Origin: Arcobacter porcinus
GTDB lineage: Bacteria > Campylobacterota > Campylobacteria > Campylobacterales > Arcobacteraceae
Length of the DNA stretch: 64,000 nt
NCBI RefSeq assembly: GCF_004299785.2
Contig: NZ_CP036246.2
Coordinates: 372,001 to 436,000 of the forward strand
Direction of reading: 5' to 3'
In this document: piece by piece, positions 46,722-55,999 of the stretch
Layout of the letters: each line of letters starts with the position of its first letter
Numbering within the stretch: the first letter of the stretch is position 1
Translations under genes and position numbers: made by a program
The notes under the pieces: generated by a model
What the model was told of the DNA's origin: nothing
The model's database searches: none
Seen by the model: the letters and a program-made list of their open reading frames with translations, nothing else

Positions 46722-47042
46722 ATGACTAGAGTTAATAAATTAGAGGATATTAAAATTCTTTTAGAAGAAAATAGATTTATATTACTCTATTTTGGTGCAG
46801 AGAATTGTTCAGTTTGTGAAGTTTTAAGACCAAAAATTGAAGATAGTTTAAAAGAGAATTTTCCTAAAATAAAATCACTATTTATAGAAAATTTAATAGA
46901 TATAAATGTAGAGTTTGGAGTATTTTCAAATCCTACAATTATCTTAATGATTGATAAAAAAGAGTTTAAAAGATATGGAAGAAATATCTCTTTAAATATT
47001 TTCAATAGTGAAATTAAAAGATTATATGATATGGTGTATTAA
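46722..47042 (+). CDS. Thioredoxin-like protein with CSVC motif
   Basis: The 106-residue protein has a thioredoxin fold start with LYFGAENCSVC (C29, C32) and a cis-proline-like NPTIILMI segment. It has no signal peptide, so it is probably cytoplasmic. The active-site CxxC has a serine-valine pair, unlike standard CGPC. It lies 17 bases after leuA and is followed immediately by a haem-binding protein gene. Confidence 0.82.
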   Translation: MTRVNKLEDIKILLEENRFILLYFGAENCSVCEVLRPKIEDSLKENFPKIKSLFIENLIDINVEFGVFSNPTIILMIDKKEFKRYGRNISLNIFNSEIKRLYDMVY

Positions 47043-47465
47043 ATGATAAGAGCAATTATAATTATAATAGTAATATTTGGATTAATGCAGTTTATTAGAC
47101 CTGAAAAAGTTGAGTATATTGAGAATAGTAAAAAAGAGTTAAAAACTGATTTAGAGACAATGCAAGTTTTGAAACAAGCTTGTTATGATTGTCATTCAAA
47201 TAGTATAAACTATCCTTGGTATTCGCATATTGCACCTTTTTCTTGGGTTATTGCAAATCATACAAATGAAGGTGTAAAAGCTTTGAATTTCTCTTTATGG
47301 GAAGATTATACAGCAAGTGAAAAGAGTGATAAATTAAAATCAATATATAGAACAGTTTATGCATCAATGCCTTTACCTTCGTATATGTGGGCACATAAAG
47401 ATGCTCAACTTACAAAAGAACAAAGAGAGAAAATAAGAGATTGGACAGGAGTTCGTTCTAGGTGA
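47043..47465 (+). CDS. Haem-binding domain protein, single CxxCH, membrane anchored
   Basis: The 140-residue protein has an N-terminal hydrophobic helix (about 3-19) followed by a haem-binding CYDCH at C47-H51, then SNSINYPWYSHIAPFSWVI, typical of the Haem_bd domain family. The anchor places the haem on the periplasmic side. It starts directly at the stop of the thioredoxin-like gene, and overlaps mutS by 4 bases. The partner enzyme is unknown. Confidence 0.85.
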   Translation: MIRAIIIIIVIFGLMQFIRPEKVEYIENSKKELKTDLETMQVLKQACYDCHSNSINYPWYSHIAPFSWVIANHTNEGVKALNFSLWEDYTASEKSDKLKSIYRTVYASMPLPSYMWAHKDAQLTKEQREKIRDWTGVRSR

Positions 47466-50428
47466 GAATAGAGTTTGAAGAGTTATTAGAAAATAGAAAT
47501 GAACTTCTAACAATCACTTACTTTAAACTTCAAAAGTTATTTGAAGAAAGATATGGTGAAAATGCACTTGTCCTGATGGAAATAGGAACTTTTTTTGAAG
47601 TTTATGAAGTAAATAATGATAAAGAACAAATAGGAAAAGCAAAAGAGATTGCTGAATTACTAAATATACAACTCACTAGAAAAAATAAAAATATCTTAGA
47701 AAATTCAAAAGAAAATCCAATAATGGCTGGTGTTCCTTCAATCTCATTTGAGAAACATTTAGCAAGGATTATTGCTGAACAAAAATATACAATTGCAATA
47801 GTAAGACAAAAAGGTGTTCCACCAAATGTAAGCAGGTATCTTGATGTTGTTGTAAGTCCAGGAACAAATTTCGATTTTGTAGTTGATCAAGATGAAAATT
47901 TTATAACTTCTTTGGTAGTTGATCAAATAAGAGGAAACTACTTTCTAGGATATAGTGCTGTTGATGTAACAACTGGAAAATGCTATTACAACGAAATTTT
48001 TGGAACTTTAGAAGATAAGTTTTTTGCTTTAGATGAAGTATTTAACTATATGAATATACATAAAACAAGTGAAGTTATATTGACTATTGCAGATAAAAAT
48101 ATTGATACAAAAGAGATAGTTGATTATTTAGAGCTATCTATGAAAAGTTATCATATAAGAACATATAGACCAAAAATCTCATATCAAAATGAGCTTTTCA
48201 AAAATATATTTAATATAGAATCACTTTTAACTCCAATAGAGCATCTTGATATGGAAAGAACACCACTTTGTAGTGAATCTTTAGCTATTTTGATAGATTT
48301 TATAATAGCACATGATTCTAATATCATTCAAAAGCTATCAGCTCCAAATAGACTTGATATAAGTAAATATATCTATCTTGGGAATAATGCTTTAGAGCAG
48401 TTAAATATAATTGATAGTTCTCATAATCCAAGTTTAATTAAACTAATAAACAATACAGCAACAGCAATGGGAAAAAGACTTTTAAAAGAGAGACTTACAA
48501 ATCCTGTAAAAGATAGTAAAGAGCTTTTAAGAAGATATAATCTTTCAAAAGAGCTTTATGATTATCATAATCCAATAGAAAATGAATTAGCAAATATCTA
48601 TGATATTGAAAGACTTACAAGAAGAATAAAGCTAAATAGACTTCATCCTTTTGAACTTAATTACCTTTTTGATTCATTATTAAGTATTAAAGAACTTGTA
48701 AAATTTATGGAAAACTATAAGTTTATAACTCCTCCTTGCAGTAGCAAAGAGATAGAGATTTTTATAGAATCTATAAACTCTACTTTTGATTTAAGTACAA
48801 GTGCTAGATTTATGTTAAAAGATATTGATACAAATATGATATCAGGTGGAATAAATCATAAAATAGATGAATTAAATAGAAAGAATATTGAGCTTTTTAC
48901 AAAACTAGAGATTTTAAAGGAGCATATTTCAAGTTTTTTTAAAACAGATGAAAATAGTTTTGTAACAATAAATAGACTAGATAAAGAGGGTTTTTTTATA
49001 TCAATTACAAAAAACAGATTTAATTTAATAAAAGATGAACTTCTAAAATCGCATCTAATAGTAGATGATAAACTTTTACTATTTAAAGATTTTATTATAA
49101 AAACACAAACAAATAATGTAAAGATATTTTGTGATTTGACAAGTGATGTTTCTGATAAATATATACATAATCTTAAAAAGATAGTTGAATTAAATAAACT
49201 TGTATTTAAAGAAAAGATCTCAGAGTTTGAGCATAAATTTGCAAATTTACTTCAAGAATTAGTTCTTTTTATTGCAGAGATTGATCTTACTGTTTCAAAT
49301 ATAAAAACAGCGAAGAAATATAATTTTTCTTGTCCAAAAATAGTAAAAACAGAAGAAAATGAAAATTTTTTAGAGTTAATTGAACTAAGACATCCAATTA
49401 TAGAATCAAATGAAGAGAAGGGAATATATGTTCCAAATGATATTATTTTGGGTGAATTGTCTTATGCTTCAAAAGAGTATAAAGATAATATTATAATAAA
49501 AAATTCAAATCCTACAACTTTACAAAGTAATAAAATGCATGGAGTTTTACTTTTTGGAATAAATAGTTCAGGAAAATCTTCACTTATGAAAGCAATTGGA
49601 ATAAGTGTTATTTTAGCTCAGGCTGGTTTTTTTGTTCCTTGTAAAAGTATGAGATTTTCTATATTTGATTCAATATTTACTCGAATTAGTGGAGCTGATA
49701 ATATTGCAAAAGGATTATCAAGTTTTGCTGTTGAGATGATGGATTTAAAAAATATTTTTAATCGTGCAAATAAAAAATCACTTATTTTAGGAGATGAAAT
49801 AAGTCATAGTACAGAAACTTTAAGTGGTTTAAGTATTGTTGCAAGTGCTATTTTAAAGTTAGCAAAACTTGAAGCTCTTTTTGTATTTGCAACTCATCTT
49901 CATCAATTACCAAAACTAAAAGAGATTGAAGAGTTAAAAAATATTATATGTTTGCATCTTGCAGTTTTTTATCAAGATGAAGAGGATAAATTAATATTTA
50001 ATAGAAAATTAGCTTTTGGAAGTGGTTCATCTGTATATGGATTGGAGTTTGCAAAATCTTTACATATGGATAGTGAATTTTTGAATATTGCAAATAGTAT
50101 TAGAAAAAGATTAGCAGATGATTATACAAAAGTAGAAAGAATTACACAAAAGACAAGTTCAAAATATAATAGTAATTTATATACAAGCACTTGTACTATT
50201 TGTGGAAGAGTTTGTGATGAAGTTCATCATATAAAAGAACAAGCAAAAGCAGATGAAAAAGGATTTATTGGACATATAAATGCTAATCATAAATATAATT
50301 TAATTCCTCTTTGTAAACTTCATCACAAAATGGTACATGATGGAAAAATCAATATAAATGGATTTGTTGCAACTTCTAAGGGACTTGAACTTCATTATAC
50401 AATAGTTGATGAAGAGAACTACATTTAA
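47462..50428 (+). CDS. mutS: MutS7-type DNA mismatch repair protein with C-terminal HNH nuclease
   Basis: The 988-residue protein starts at GTG overlapping the previous stop. It has an N-terminal mismatch-binding domain with F44-F-E46 (GTFFEVYE), a long clamp/lever region, the ABC-like ATPase with Walker A from G699 (GINSSGKSS), GDEISHSTET and ATHLH. After residue 900 a zinc-binding HNH domain follows, with CTIC from 911, VHHIKEQ and NLIPLCKLHHKMVH. This is the MutS7 architecture, also known from octocoral mitochondria and giant viruses. It may bind and nick mismatched DNA alone, without MutL. Confidence 0.92.
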   Translation: MRIEFEELLENRNELLTITYFKLQKLFEERYGENALVLMEIGTFFEVYEVNNDKEQIGKAKEIAELLNIQLTRKNKNILENSKENPIMAGVPSISFEKHLARIIAEQKYTIAIVRQKGVPPNVSRYLDVVVSPGTNFDFVVDQDENFITSLVVDQIRGNYFLGYSAVDVTTGKCYYNEIFGTLEDKFFALDEVFNYMNIHKTSEVILTIADKNIDTKEIVDYLELSMKSYHIRTYRPKISYQNELFKNIFNIESLLTPIEHLDMERTPLCSESLAILIDFIIAHDSNIIQKLSAPNRLDISKYIYLGNNALEQLNIIDSSHNPSLIKLINNTATAMGKRLLKERLTNPVKDSKELLRRYNLSKELYDYHNPIENELANIYDIERLTRRIKLNRLHPFELNYLFDSLLSIKELVKFMENYKFITPPCSSKEIEIFIESINSTFDLSTSARFMLKDIDTNMISGGINHKIDELNRKNIELFTKLEILKEHISSFFKTDENSFVTINRLDKEGFFISITKNRFNLIKDELLKSHLIVDDKLLLFKDFIIKTQTNNVKIFCDLTSDVSDKYIHNLKKIVELNKLVFKEKISEFEHKFANLLQELVLFIAEIDLTVSNIKTAKKYNFSCPKIVKTEENENFLELIELRHPIIESNEEKGIYVPNDIILGELSYASKEYKDNIIIKNSNPTTLQSNKMHGVLLFGINSSGKSSLMKAIGISVILAQAGFFVPCKSMRFSIFDSIFTRISGADNIAKGLSSFAVEMMDLKNIFNRANKKSLILGDEISHSTETLSGLSIVASAILKLAKLEALFVFATHLHQLPKLKEIEELKNIICLHLAVFYQDEEDKLIFNRKLAFGSGSSVYGLEFAKSLHMDSEFLNIANSIRKRLADDYTKVERITQKTSSKYNSNLYTSTCTICGRVCDEVHHIKEQAKADEKGFIGHINANHKYNLIPLCKLHHKMVHDGKININGFVATSKGLELHYTIVDEENYI

Positions 50429-50490
50429 AAATTAAGAAGCTATAAATAATAATTAGTTAGAATATAATATATATTTTCAAAGGATACATC

Positions 50491-51054
50491 TTGGCATATT
50501 TCCCTGCTTTTCTTAAGTTTGATGATAAAAGAATTTTGATAGTTGGTGGTGGAAAAGTTGCTTTAGAGAAGCTCGAACACCTTTTAAACTTTTCTAAAAA
50601 CATAACACTTTTGGCAAAAGAGTTCTCTGAAGAGATAAATAGTTTAATAGATACAAACAATTTAAAATTTTTTATAAAAGAGTATGAAAAAGGTGATATA
50701 AAAGATTTTGATATAGTAATTGCAGCTATTGATGATTTTGCTTTGCAATCAGATATATATTTTGAGACAAGAGATTATAAAATACTTTGTAATTGTGTAG
50801 ATTTAAAACAGTATTGTGATTTTATTTTTCCAGCATATATAAAAGATGGAGATTTAACTATTGCAATATCTACAAATGGTAGTTCACCAGCTTTTGCAAA
50901 AAATTTAAAAGAGTATATAAAAAATCTTCTTCCAAAAGGAATAGATGTTTTTTTAAAAGAGTTAAAAGAACTTAGACAAACTATGCCAAAAGGAAAAGAG
51001 CGAATGCTATTTTTTGAAGAGAAAGTAAAAGAATATTTTAAGAATAAAGGATAA
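50491..51054 (+). CDS. Siroheme synthase domain (precorrin-2 dehydrogenase, Met8/CysG N-terminal type)
   Basis: The 187-residue protein begins at TTG and has the Rossmann motif ILIVGGGKVALEKLEHLL, then LKQYCDFIFPAYIKDGDLTIAISTNGSSPAFAKNLKEYI. It oxidises precorrin-2 to sirohydrochlorin and may insert iron, making siroheme. It lies 62 bases after mutS and ends two bases before the next small gene. The methylase domain of CysG is absent, so a separate CobA-like enzyme would be needed. Confidence 0.9.
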   Translation: MAYFPAFLKFDDKRILIVGGGKVALEKLEHLLNFSKNITLLAKEFSEEINSLIDTNNLKFFIKEYEKGDIKDFDIVIAAIDDFALQSDIYFETRDYKILCNCVDLKQYCDFIFPAYIKDGDLTIAISTNGSSPAFAKNLKEYIKNLLPKGIDVFLKELKELRQTMPKGKERMLFFEEKVKEYFKNKG

Positions 51055-51056
51055 AT

Positions 51057-51443
51057 ATGAGAAAAACTCTATTAGTATTAGCACCTATATTTATTGTTAT
51101 TATTGTTGGATTATTATTAATTAATGAAGAAAAAGAGATTAAAGTAGAAGATAATAGAAATCAGAATCTTTATAAAATTCTACAAGAACATTTTCCTTAT
51201 ACTATAAAAAAGATGGATGAAGATAATTCTGAGATAATTTTTAAAGATGGAAGAGAGATTGAAGAGAGTTCAAATTCTCAACTTTTTCATATAATTGATC
51301 AAATTGAAAAAGATTGGGCACATAAATATCTTTTACTTGATGGCTCAATTTTAGTTATTTTAGATGATTATCAACAAGAAAAAAGAAGAATACAGTTGAA
51401 TGAAGAAGAGACAAACTGGATAAAAGAATATTTTGGAATGTAG
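51057..51443 (+). CDS. Hypothetical membrane-anchored protein
   Basis: The 128-residue protein has an N-terminal transmembrane or signal-anchor helix (about residues 4-23), followed by a charged soluble domain. No cysteines and no known motif are visible. It starts 2 bases after the siroheme gene, so it is probably co-transcribed. No function can be given. Confidence 0.65.
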   Translation: MRKTLLVLAPIFIVIIVGLLLINEEKEIKVEDNRNQNLYKILQEHFPYTIKKMDEDNSEIIFKDGREIEESSNSQLFHIIDQIEKDWAHKYLLLDGSILVILDDYQQEKRRIQLNEEETNWIKEYFGM

Positions 51444-51466
51444 ATTATAAATAGTTTAGGAAATAT

Positions 51467-51967
51467 ATGAAAAAAATAGCTTTCTTACTTTTGTTTTTTA
51501 TTACAATATCTTTATCAAAAGGTGTAGATGATGGAGTTTATGCTTTAGATGAGAAAGATTATAAAAGTGCATTTCAGATATTTTCTAAATATGCTAAATA
51601 TAAAAACTCTTTTGCCCAGTATAATTTGGGATTGATGTATTATGAAGGATTGTGGGTAAAAAAAGATTTACAAAAAGCTATTCTTAACTTCACAAATTCA
51701 GCAAATAGAGGCAACTTAGAAGCACAAAATATTTTAGGATTTATCTATTATGAAGGAGATAAATCTTTACAAAATTATAAAAAAGCTTTGTATTGGTATG
51801 AAAAAGCAAGTGCTCAAGATGATGCTATTGCTCAATATTATATTGCCAAAATATATCTTCTTGGTCTTGAAGTAAAACAAAACATTCAAAAAGCAAAAGA
51901 GATGTTTGAGAAATCTTGTGAAAATGGATATGAAAAAGCTTGTATTGAAAGAGATAAATTGGATTAG
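51467..51967 (+). CDS. Sel1-repeat (TPR-like) exported protein
   Basis: The 166-residue protein has a signal peptide (MKKIAFLLLFFITISLSKG) and then three Sel1 repeats, with AQYNLGLMYYEGLWVKKDLQ, AQNILGFIYYEGD and AQYYIAKIYLLGLEVKQNI. Such proteins are often beta-lactamase-like HcpA relatives in this lineage, but there are too few cysteines for that class. AGGAAAT lies before the ATG. It is probably a periplasmic scaffold. Confidence 0.82.
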   Translation: MKKIAFLLLFFITISLSKGVDDGVYALDEKDYKSAFQIFSKYAKYKNSFAQYNLGLMYYEGLWVKKDLQKAILNFTNSANRGNLEAQNILGFIYYEGDKSLQNYKKALYWYEKASAQDDAIAQYYIAKIYLLGLEVKQNIQKAKEMFEKSCENGYEKACIERDKLD

Positions 51968-51983
51968 AATAGTAATCCAATTT
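51956..51983. terminator. Stem-loop at the convergent end of the Sel1 gene and hisA
   Basis: Arms of 11 bases (51956-51966 and 51973-51983) pair perfectly around a 6-base loop, overlapping the stop of the Sel1 gene. TTT ends the right arm. Confidence 0.7.
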
Positions 51984-51987
51984 AAAA

Positions 51988-52695
51988 TTAAAGAATTTTA
52001 AAAGCTTCTTCTAAATCTAAAGTTCCTTCATAAAATGCTTTACCAATTATTACTCCACCAATATTTCCATTTTCTTTGCAATTTTTAATATCAGAGATGT
52101 CTTTTACTCCACCACTTGCTATTGTGTAAACTTTACTTGAAAGAGCAATCTCTTCAGTAAAATCTACATTTACTCCACAAAGCATACCATCTTTACTAAT
52201 ATCTGTACAAATAATAGCTTCAACACCAGCATTTGCAAACTCTTTAGCTAAAGTAGTTGCTTTCATTGTTGAAACTTCTGCCCAACCTTCAACAGCAACC
52301 ATTCCATTTATTGCATCAATTCCAACAGCAATTGGATATTTTTTTGCCATATCTTTTACAAATTGAGGATCTTTAACTGCAATAGAACCAAGAATTAATC
52401 TATCAACACCAAGTTCAAGATACATTTGAATAGTTTTCTCATCTCTTATTCCACCACCAAGCTCTATTTTTAAATTACAATTTTCTCTTATTTTTTTAAT
52501 TTGTTCTAAATTTGCTGGTTTACCTTCGAAAGCTCCATTTAAATCAACAATATGAACCCACTTGCTTCCAAGTTCTTCAAACCTAAGTGCAACTTGCCAA
52601 GGTTCGTCTGAATAGATTTTTGCACTATCCATAACTCCTTTACTTAATCTTACAGCTTTTCCATCTTTTAGATCTATTGCTGGTAATATATCCAT
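51988..52695 (-). CDS. hisA: Phosphoribosylformimino-5-aminoimidazole carboxamide ribotide isomerase
   Basis: The 235-residue TIM-barrel protein starts [17 protein letters not shown] with the catalytic aspartate D8, has [10 protein letters not shown], and a late [10 protein letters not shown], typical of HisA. It performs the fourth step of histidine biosynthesis. GGAG precedes the ATG. It follows hisH after 48 bases, with a weak stem between. Confidence 0.96.
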   Translation of the reverse strand: MDILPAIDLKDGKAVRLSKGVMDSAKIYSDEPWQVALRFEELGSKWVHIVDLNGAFEGKPANLEQIKKIRENCNLKIELGGGIRDEKTIQMYLELGVDRLILGSIAVKDPQFVKDMAKKYPIAVGIDAINGMVAVEGWAEVSTMKATTLAKEFANAGVEAIICTDISKDGMLCGVNVDFTEEIALSSKVYTIASGGVKDISDIKNCKENGNIGGVIIGKAFYEGTLDLEEAFKIL

Positions 52696-52713
52696 CTTTT
52701 CTCCTTAATAAAT

Positions 52714-52736
52714 AGTTCCTAAATTAAAAAGGAACT
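52714..52736 (-). terminator. Weak stem-loop between hisH and hisA
   Basis: Arms of 7 bases (52714-52720 and 52730-52736) pair around a 9-base loop. On the minus strand ATTTATT follows. It may modulate hisH-hisA read-through rather than stop it. Confidence 0.45.
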
Positions 52737-52743
52737 GTTTTTC

Positions 52744-53346
52744 TTATAAATTTATAAAATTTTCTAAAACTTTTAAACCATTTGAATGTGATTTTTCTGG
52801 ATGTGCTTGAAATCCATAAATATTATTTTTGTTTACAGCACTTGTAAAATTGTAACCATAATCTGTATTTGCAATACTATATTCATCTTTTGTAACAACA
52901 TGAAAAGAGTGAACAAAATACAAATAAGGGTTTTCTAGATCTTTAAACAGAGGATTCACTTTATTTATAGCTTTGTTCCATCCCATGTGAGGAACTTTTA
53001 AATTATTCATTTTACTTCTATCAAATTGAATAACTTTACCTTCAATTAAAGCTAAGCCATCTGTATTTCCAAACTCTTCACTATTTTCAAACAAAAGTTG
53101 CATTCCAAGACATATTCCAAGAAGTGGTTTTTTGCTATTTGCAAACTTTATAATCTCTTCTTTTAATCCACTCTTTTCTAAATGTTCCATAGCATCTTTA
53201 AATGCTCCAACTCCTGGAAGAATTAGTTTATCAAATTTTTGTATATCATCTGGATTTTGTACTATTTTTAAATCGTTTGTAAATTTTGAACAAGCATTAT
53301 AAACACTTGCTAAGTTTCCCATATTGTAGTCAATAATTCCTAGCAT
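52744..53346 (-). CDS. hisH: Imidazole glycerol phosphate synthase glutamine amidotransferase subunit
   Basis: The 200-residue class I amidotransferase has LLGICLGMQLLF with the nucleophilic cysteine, and GFQAHPEKSH near the end for the H/E pair. It provides ammonia to HisF for imidazole glycerol phosphate formation. AAGGAAG lies before the ATG at 53346. hisF is not in this window. It is transcribed together with hisA. Confidence 0.95.
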   Translation of the reverse strand: MLGIIDYNMGNLASVYNACSKFTNDLKIVQNPDDIQKFDKLILPGVGAFKDAMEHLEKSGLKEEIIKFANSKKPLLGICLGMQLLFENSEEFGNTDGLALIEGKVIQFDRSKMNNLKVPHMGWNKAINKVNPLFKDLENPYLYFVHSFHVVTKDEYSIANTDYGYNFTSAVNKNNIYGFQAHPEKSHSNGLKVLENFINL

Positions 53347-53468
53347 TAACTTCCTTTTAAAGATATAAGTATATCCTATAAGATATTTGATTTAGTTAAA
53401 ATTTTTTAATCGTTTAAAGAAATTAGGATAGATGGAATATAATACATAAAATTTTAAGGAAGAAAAGT

Positions 53469-55211
53469 ATGATAAAAAAAGTTTTATTTCCTCTACTTTT
53501 TCTGGTATTAGCATATTTTGTGCTCAGTTATGAGAGTGCAAAAGAGATTATTGCGGGAATATCTATATTTTTAGTTGGAATGTTTTTTATGGAAGATGGT
53601 TTTAAACTATTTTCTGGTGGTTTTTTAGAAAAAATTCTTGAAAAATTTACAAATAGTATGCCAAAAGCAATTTTAAATGGTTTTTTAATAAGTTCCATTG
53701 TTCAAAGTTCATCTTTGACAAGTGTTATTATAATATCATTTTTAGGGGCTTCTTTAATAGCTTTAGAGAGTGCAGTTTATGTACTTTTAGGTTCTAGTTT
53801 AGGTTCATCAACAACGGCGTGGATAATTGCTTTGTTTGGATTAAAAATTAAAATTTCTCACTATGCTATGCCTATAATTGTTTTTGGAATATTTTTCAGA
53901 TTTTCAAAGAAAGAGAGATTTAAAGGTTTAGGTCATGTTTTATTAGGATTAGGATTCATTTTCTTAGGAATATCATATATGGTAAATGGATTTTATGAAT
54001 TAAAAGATAGTGTTGATCTTACTTTATATTCATTTGATGGTTTTTTAGGGCTTTTTATATTTTTTATAATTGGTGCACTTATGACTTTTGTTGTTCAATC
54101 AAGTTCTGCAAGTACAGCTATTGTTCTTGTAGCTTTGGCAAGTGGACAAATATTTTATTTAAATGCTATTGCTACAATCATTGGTGGGAAAATTGGAAGT
54201 ACAACAACTACTGTTTTAGGAGCTTTAAATTCAAATGCAAATGGTAAAAGATTGGCCTATGCTCAATTTTTATTAAACCTTATTGCGACACTCTTTGGAA
54301 TAATTTTGTTTTATCCAATAGTAAATTTTATAGAGATAATTTCAAATTATTTTGAGATTACAAGTGATGCTATAAAATTATCAATATTTATTACAATTTT
54401 AAATTTGAGTGCTGTTATTATTATGATTCCATTTTTAAAACTGATTGTGAAAAAAATTCAAAAAATGTTTATTCCAAAAGTAAAATCATGGTCAAAGCTT
54501 GAATTCCTTGACTCTTCATCTTTAGAGAGTTCAAAATCTATTGTTGCTGGAGTTAAAAAAGAGAATATAATTTTGTATGAAAACTTCTTAAAAGCTTCTA
54601 AGCATTTACTTCAAATAAATGATGAAGATTTATATTGGTATAAGAATAATAATAAAGCAAAATCTCCGCAAAATCATAAGATTGATAAAATTTATAAAGA
54701 TAGATTAAGAGTATTACATGATGAGATTTTAGATTTTTTAAGTTTTGCAAATAAAGGAATAAGTGAAAGTGATCTAAAAATTATAGATAATCAAAAAACA
54801 ATTACAAAAAAAATATACTCTTTGTTAAAAAACATTAGAAATATAAATAAAAAAATAGATGAATCAAATTTCTATAGAGAAGCTATAAAAAATGAGTATG
54901 TTTACTTAAGAGAGATATTAACAATCTGTATAAAAGAGATAGAAAACATTATAAGTAATAAAACTTTTGATGATTTAGATAAGATTTTCAAAATAAAAAC
55001 ACTTCAACAAAAACTAAACTCTTTGGATAGTTTGACAACTCAAAGAGTAAAAAAGTTAATTGATGAGAAAAAAATTGATGCAAATGTATCTACAAAGATA
55101 ATAAAAGATATTTCTTTTGCTATACTATTGTCTCAAGAGTTAATAAAATTAACTATATCTTTGTATGTAGAAGATAGTATCTTAATAGAGGAAGATGAAG
55201 ATGAAGCTTAA
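53469..55211 (+). CDS. Na/Pi cotransporter family protein
   Basis: The 580-residue protein has about eight hydrophobic helices in two repeats with the duplicated QSSSLTSVII and QSSSASTAIVLV motifs, typical of the NptA/Na-Pi family. A cytoplasmic PhoU-like helical region covers the last 230 residues. It probably takes up phosphate with sodium, or has a regulatory function as proposed for YjbB. AGGAAG lies before the ATG. It overlaps the next small gene. Confidence 0.9.
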   Translation: MIKKVLFPLLFLVLAYFVLSYESAKEIIAGISIFLVGMFFMEDGFKLFSGGFLEKILEKFTNSMPKAILNGFLISSIVQSSSLTSVIIISFLGASLIALESAVYVLLGSSLGSSTTAWIIALFGLKIKISHYAMPIIVFGIFFRFSKKERFKGLGHVLLGLGFIFLGISYMVNGFYELKDSVDLTLYSFDGFLGLFIFFIIGALMTFVVQSSSASTAIVLVALASGQIFYLNAIATIIGGKIGSTTTTVLGALNSNANGKRLAYAQFLLNLIATLFGIILFYPIVNFIEIISNYFEITSDAIKLSIFITILNLSAVIIMIPFLKLIVKKIQKMFIPKVKSWSKLEFLDSSSLESSKSIVAGVKKENIILYENFLKASKHLLQINDEDLYWYKNNNKAKSPQNHKIDKIYKDRLRVLHDEILDFLSFANKGISESDLKIIDNQKTITKKIYSLLKNIRNINKKIDESNFYREAIKNEYVYLREILTICIKEIENIISNKTFDDLDKIFKIKTLQQKLNSLDSLTTQRVKKLIDEKKIDANVSTKIIKDISFAILLSQELIKLTISLYVEDSILIEEDEDEA

Positions 55212-55452
55212 AAAATTTCTGAAAAATGTTAAAGAGTTTTTTCAAGAGAATAAGAATGAAGAGAGAGCTTTAGAAGAAGCTTTAGAAAAATTAAGAGCAA
55301 AAAGAACTGAAATAAAAGAGAATATTTCAAATAAAGAGTATATAAAAGAGGATAAAGAGTCTTTAAAAAATAAGATAAAAATTGTTGATGATTTAATTGA
55401 GAAGATTATAAAAAAACAGAATAAACTTAAGATAAAAAACAACAAAGAGTAA
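55201..55452 (+). CDS. Small coiled-coil protein
   Basis: The 83-residue protein consists almost only of charged helix (K, E, N) with no signal peptide, fitting a coiled coil. ATG 55201 is 7 bases after AGAGGA; an ATG at 55195 is possible but too close. It overlaps the cotransporter end by 11 bases and its own end overlaps comF by 26 bases in the opposite direction. Possibly an accessory to the transporter. Confidence 0.65.
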   Translation: MKLKKFLKNVKEFFQENKNEERALEEALEKLRAKRTEIKENISNKEYIKEDKESLKNKIKIVDDLIEKIIKKQNKLKIKNNKE

Positions 55453-55999
55453 TAGCAAAAAGCACATTTACTCCTTGTTTTTTTAGTAGTTTTTTTGCTT
55501 CTAAAATAGTTGTTCCTGTAGTAATTACATCATCAACTAAAATTACATCACAATTTGTCTCTCCACTATAGATAAATTTTCGTGGGTTTTTTTGTCTAAA
55601 TTCTAGATTTTTTCCAGCATATTTGACAATATTTGAAGCTTTTAGGGTATTGAAAACTGGTTTTATAAAAGAACTTTTTAAATGCTTTGCCAAAATAGCA
55701 GTTTGAGAGAAATCGTGTCTTGTATGGTCATCTATTGGAAGAGCCAAAATAGGGTGAGTGAACTCAAAGTTTAAAGCAAATTTAGCAAAACTTAGTTTTG
55801 CTAAAATATTAAAAACTCTATCTCCATAAAAGTGGTATTTGCTTTGGATTAAATCTTCTAAATCTTTGTAATCATAAAAAGAGTAGACAAAAAAATCTTT
55901 CTCTAGCTCTTTTTTATAAAAGTTTGGAGCAAGAAGTTGTTTTTGACAAGTTTTACAAATGATTTGTAAAGATATTGAATTACAAGTTATGCACAACAT
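55427..55999 (-). CDS. ComF family phosphoribosyltransferase-like protein
   Basis: The 190-residue protein starts with cysteine pairs (CITC, CKTC) that may bind zinc and has the PRPP-binding VILVDDVITTGTTILEAKK. ComF is needed for DNA uptake in several bacteria and belongs to the type I phosphoribosyltransferase family, with activity uncertain. The first codon overlaps the stop of the AraC-type gene upstream by one base. No other competence genes lie here. Confidence 0.88.
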   Translation of the reverse strand: MLCITCNSISLQIICKTCQKQLLAPNFYKKELEKDFFVYSFYDYKDLEDLIQSKYHFYGDRVFNILAKLSFAKFALNFEFTHPILALPIDDHTRHDFSQTAILAKHLKSSFIKPVFNTLKASNIVKYAGKNLEFRQKNPRKFIYSGETNCDVILVDDVITTGTTILEAKKLLKKQGVNVLFAITLCCFLS

